NCBI RefSeq assembly: GCF_019655435.1
Contig: NZ_BPFH01000001.1
Location: forward strand, 186,001-250,000
Length of the DNA stretch: 64,000 nt
Direction of reading: 5' to 3'
From: Jannaschia pagri
GTDB lineage: Bacteria > Pseudomonadota > Alphaproteobacteria > Rhodobacterales > Rhodobacteraceae
Position 1 is the stretch's first letter. Each line of letters starts with the position of its first letter. Below the pieces are notes generated by a model. It did no database searches. It was not told where the DNA came from and worked only from the letters and a program-made list of their open reading frames with translations. A program made the position numbers and the translations under genes. Positions 61,671 to 64,000 of this stretch are shown here, piece after piece.

Positions 61671-61673
61671 GAC

Positions 61674-62516
61674 TTAGCGGCCTTTCTTCTTGGCGTGACG
61701 CGAGCGGATGATCAGCTTCTGCGACGCCTTGTTCTTGTTGCGGGTACGGGCGCCCTTGGTCGGCTTACCCCAGGGCGTAACCGGGTGACGGCCACCCGAG
61801 GTCCGACCCTCACCACCGCCGTGCGGGTGATCGATCGGGTTCATCACAACACCACGCACAGAGGGGCGGATGCCCTTGTGGCGGTTGCGACCGGCCTTAC
61901 CGAAGTTCTGGTTCGAGTTGTCGGGGTTCGACACCGCGCCAACCGTTGCCATACACTCCTGACGCACGAGGCGCAGCTCGCCCGAGGACAGACGGATCTG
62001 AGCGTAGCCACCATCGCGACCGACGAACTGGGCATAGGTGCCCGCGGCGCGCGCGATCTGGCCGCCCTTGCCGGGCTTCAGCTCGATGTTGTGGACAATC
62101 GTCCCGATGGGCATGCCGCTGAAGGGCATAGCGTTGCCGGGCTTGATGTCAGCCTTCGCCGAGGCCACGACGCGGTCGCCAACGGCTAGACGCTGAGGGG
62201 CCAGGATGTAGGCCTGCTCACCATCGGTGTAGCGGATCAGGGCGATGAAGGCCGTCCGGTTCGGGTCATATTCGATCCGTTCGACGTTGGCCTGCACGTC
62301 CAGCTTGTTACGTTTGAAATCGACGATCCGATAGAGACGCTTGGCGCCCCCGCCCTTGCGGCGCATCGTGATCCGTCCGGTGTTGTTGCGGCCACCATTC
62401 TTGGTGAGGCCTTCGGTCAGCGCCTTGACGGGGCGACCTTTCCACAGCTCCGAACGGTCGATCAGTACCAGCCCACGCTGGCCCGGCGTCGTCGGCTTAT
62501 ACGACTTAAGTGCCAT
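61674..62516 (-). CDS. rplB: 50S ribosomal protein L2
   Basis: A 280-residue L2, central to peptidyl transferase assembly ([36 protein letters not shown] in parts, [21 protein letters not shown]). Usually rpsJ-rplC-rplD-rplW stand directly upstream; here none is present within 1.5 kb, so rplB starts the block. It has its own candidate promoter and a leader hairpin. Confidence 0.97.
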   Translation of the reverse strand: MALKSYKPTTPGQRGLVLIDRSELWKGRPVKALTEGLTKNGGRNNTGRITMRRKGGGAKRLYRIVDFKRNKLDVQANVERIEYDPNRTAFIALIRYTDGEQAYILAPQRLAVGDRVVASAKADIKPGNAMPFSGMPIGTIVHNIELKPGKGGQIARAAGTYAQFVGRDGGYAQIRLSSGELRLVRQECMATVGAVSNPDNSNQNFGKAGRNRHKGIRPSVRGVVMNPIDHPHGGGEGRTSGGRHPVTPWGKPTKGARTRNKNKASQKLIIRSRHAKKKGR

Positions 62517-62614
62517 AGTTTACCTGTCTTCCGTTGTGTGTCGGACGGCGGCGCCGCCCGTATGTAAAGGGCCCCGAAGGTCCCCGGCTCTGGCGCCCGG
62601 AGGCGCGACAGCAA

Positions 62615-62636
62615 AGCCCCGGACGAATCCGGGGCT
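62615..62636 (-). promoter_or_regulatory. Leader hairpin upstream of rplB, possible attenuator
   Basis: AGCCCCGGA-TTCG-TCCGGGGCT on the minus strand forms a 9-bp stem with a UUCG loop, followed by TTTGCTG. It lies between the candidate promoter and the rplB ATG, so it could pause or terminate early transcripts. The alternative is a terminator of an unseen upstream transcript. Confidence 0.55.
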
Positions 62637-62649
62637 GTACCGATGGGGC

Positions 62650-62678
62650 CGTTTAGGGGGCACGCCAGGTGGGGTCAA
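62650..62678 (-). promoter_or_regulatory. Candidate promoter of the rplB-rplP block
   Basis: TTGACC (62678-62673), 17 bases, TAAACG (62655-62650) on the minus strand. The -35 is identical to the metZ and rpsM candidates. The predicted leader is about 125 bases. Confidence 0.55.
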
Positions 62679-63119
62679 GGGCGGTTTGCAGGACCACCGC
62701 GCCTGATCCCGATGGGGGCTGGGTCACTGTCTCTGACCCGTCATTGGGCGTAGGAACCTGTCAGTCAGCAGACTGGCCTCGGGCGAGGATCATCTCAAGG
62801 TCTGAGCACACTTGCTAACGCCCAAAAGCAGACCGATCCTTGTGGTTGAGACCGCACCAGGCACGGCTCGTCACAGGCGGTGCGGTCATGCCTCGCAGGG
62901 ACCGCGGTCCCGCCGGTGGCGTCCATGCCAACTCTGCTCGCGATCAAAAAACTAGTACGGCGGACCTTACGGCATACAGCGGCATTCAATTGCACAGCGA
63001 CGGAGCAATCGGACACAACGCCGCATCTCGTTGCTTACAGGCATTTCAGAAATACTTGAAATCCAGAACGAGCCACCGTGCCGAACGGGTTTCGGCATGC
63101 AATTCAGGAGCACATCCCC

Positions 63120-63542
63120 ATGGCAATGGTCGACACCTTCGCCGATTACTCTCGCAAACTTCCAACAATCCGCAGTTCCGATTGGTTCCTGCGCATCCCG
63201 CTTGCAATCATCATCATGGAACAAGGGGCATTGAAGATCCCCGATATGGCCCTGCAGGCCGAAGGGTTCGGCATTCCCCTGGTCCTATTCGCCCTCGCAA
63301 CCTTCGCAGAGATTGCGGGCGGCGCCGCCATTCTCTTGGGCGGGTTTCTCCGCAACAACTGGATGACCGACCTCCTCACACGGCTGGGCGGGCTTGCCAT
63401 CTCGGTCGTCGTGGCCGGTGTGATCGCCCTCCTCTATTTCGGGCCTTTCAGCGGCTGGCAGTTCCAAGGGCTCTTGCTCGCGGGCGGGTTGTTCTTCCTG
63501 TTTCGCGGCAATGGTGACGTCAAAGATCGCAGCGTCATCTGA
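63120..63542 (+). CDS. DoxX family membrane protein
   Basis: A 140-residue, four-helix inner membrane protein of the DoxX family. Marks are LRIPLAIIIMEQGALKIPDM, FAEIAGGAAILLGGFLR and GPFSGWQFQGLLLAGGLFFL. Some family members act with thiol or quinone redox proteins, but the role here is open. The ATG at 63120 has an AGGAG site 9 bases upstream. It is divergent from rplB. Confidence 0.82.
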   Translation: MAMVDTFADYSRKLPTIRSSDWFLRIPLAIIIMEQGALKIPDMALQAEGFGIPLVLFALATFAEIAGGAAILLGGFLRNNWMTDLLTRLGGLAISVVVAGVIALLYFGPFSGWQFQGLLLAGGLFFLFRGNGDVKDRSVI

Positions 63543-63652
63543 CGCGCCGTCGGTCCAGCCGAAACCTTGGCTGGACCAATCCTGATAAGAATCCTGTGAT
63601 GCACATGCTGTCCGTGCAACACTCTGCCCACCAGACCACATAGGAGAACGAC

Positions 63653-63874
63653 ATGGCTTTGGGTGGAATGCTCGGCGGACTTGCCGACAGCTTGGGCGGC
63701 ATCGATGGCATCATCGAGAAACTGAATGACGCGGGCATTGACGCCTCGGTCATTGAAGGTCTCGACCTCGAAGCCATCGTCGGCATGATTGAGGAAAAGG
63801 GAATCGATCTCTCCATACTCGAAACCCTTGGGGTCTCTGTGGAAGACATCATTGAAAAGGTGAAGGGCGCCTAA
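63653..63874 (+). CDS. 73-residue acidic protein with two internal repeats
   Basis: A small soluble protein starting with a Gly-rich MALGGMLGGLADSLGG stretch. Two helical repeats of about 22 residues follow: GIDASVIEGLDLEAIVGMIE and GIDLSILETLGVSVEDIIE. An AGGAGAACGAC site sits right before the ATG, and a strong terminator follows, so it is a complete single-gene unit. I know no family name. The repeats suggest an amphipathic assembly or protein-binding module. Confidence 0.72.
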   Translation: MALGGMLGGLADSLGGIDGIIEKLNDAGIDASVIEGLDLEAIVGMIEEKGIDLSILETLGVSVEDIIEKVKGA

Positions 63875-63896
63875 TCGCCAGCCCCCGAGACCAACG

Positions 63897-63925
63897 AAAA
63901 GCCCCGCCTTCTCAGGCGGGGCTTT
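63897..63925. terminator. Bidirectional terminator
   Basis: AAAGCCCCGCC-TTCTCA-GGCGGGGCTTT, an 11-bp stem with A/T flanks on both sides, ends the 73-residue gene and probably a convergent minus-strand gene entering from the window edge. Confidence 0.88.
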
Positions 63926-63964
63926 GTGTTTGTTCCATCCGGCGTTTCGGCCGGACCTAGGTCA

Positions 63965-64000
63965 TTACAACCCGGTGGTCACGTCGATGGAGTTACCCTC
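63965..64000 (-). CDS. 3' end of a minus-strand gene (partial)
   Basis: Read from the window edge on the minus strand, eleven codons spelling EGNSIDVTTGL end in TAA at 63965-63967. The terminator 40 bases further supports a real gene end. Eleven residues do not allow a product call. Confidence 0.4.
   Translation of the reverse strand, partial: EGNSIDVTTGL

Larger units (their letters stand above)
62517..63119. other. 603-base gap between rplB and the DoxX gene
   Basis: On the minus side the gap holds the candidate rplB promoter and a UUCG-loop hairpin. On the plus side a GGGTCA-N7-TGACCC inverted repeat lies near 62720-62739. The rest shows no convincing gene; a 225-residue plus-strand frame at 62840-63517 overlaps the DoxX gene in another frame and looks non-coding. 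Confidence 0.6.

Noticed and set aside
62840-63517. A 225-residue plus-strand frame near the DoxX gene
   Set aside because: It overlaps DoxX in another frame, while DoxX has a ribosome site and helix pattern. The upstream part has no recognisable protein content.

Overview
The window looks like a chromosomal segment of a GC-rich alphaproteobacterium of the order Rhodobacterales (Roseobacter/Rhodobacter group). The signs are a bztABCD-type acidic amino acid transporter, a phaZ/phaC/phaP/phaR polyhydroxyalkanoate locus, FolE2 instead of FolE1, metZ under a SAM-II riboswitch, a LuxI/LuxR pair, an ATP12 chaperone gene and an alphaproteobacterial S10-spc-alpha ribosomal protein region. I see no insertion sequence, prophage, CRISPR array, tRNA or rRNA gene.

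Layout. 0-5 kb: 3' end of ppdK, a SleB-like cell wall hydrolase, then folB-folP-glmM with overlapping or nearly touching ends. 5-10 kb, minus strand: chrA with a rhodanese/ChrB-like partner, folE2, a GNAT gene and metZ, the last preceded by a promoter and a SAM-II aptamer. 10-11 kb: a YfcG-like glutathione transferase.

10.9-23.1 kb is the most unusual region. A plus-strand run encodes a 31-aa membrane peptide, an XpaC-like protein, TelA, a DUF2927 lipoprotein, an SPFH-GYF protein, two cytochrome b561-like proteins and a membrane zinc-ribbon protein. It is followed by a PfkB kinase, Dtd and an AdoMet decarboxylase. Facing it on the minus strand are a DUF1537 sugar-acid kinase, two DUF4178 zinc-ribbon proteins, a 54-aa membrane peptide, DUF350 and a membrane-anchored spermidine synthase. 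I read this as a membrane stress locus joined to a polyamine-type aminopropyl pathway. Its true product is unknown.

24-32.8 kb: a secreted PPC-repeat protein, GrpB, the PHA locus with PhaR operators inside the phaP promoter, a GFA-like protein and a PAS histidine kinase. 32.8-37.4 kb: bztABCD. 37.7-41.9 kb: ATP12, a HAD phosphatase, rluC, crcB and rarA in one overlapping minus-strand run. 41.9-43.5 kb: luxI, luxR and a divergent 59-aa reading frame.

43.5-62.5 kb is the ribosomal protein region on the minus strand, broken into separate blocks: rplB-rplP, rpmC-rpmD, rplO-secY-adk and rpsM-rplQ. Two of the breaks hold non-ribosomal genes, including three paralogous exported von Willebrand A proteins. 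Terminators follow rplP and rpmD, and every block has a candidate promoter of the form TTGnnn-N17-TAnnnn. rpsJ-rplC-rplD-rplW are not upstream of rplB here; a DoxX gene and a small repeat protein occupy that side up to the window end.

Most gene identities are family assignments from recognisable motifs. Promoters, operators and the system-level reading of the 10.9-23.1 kb region are inference.
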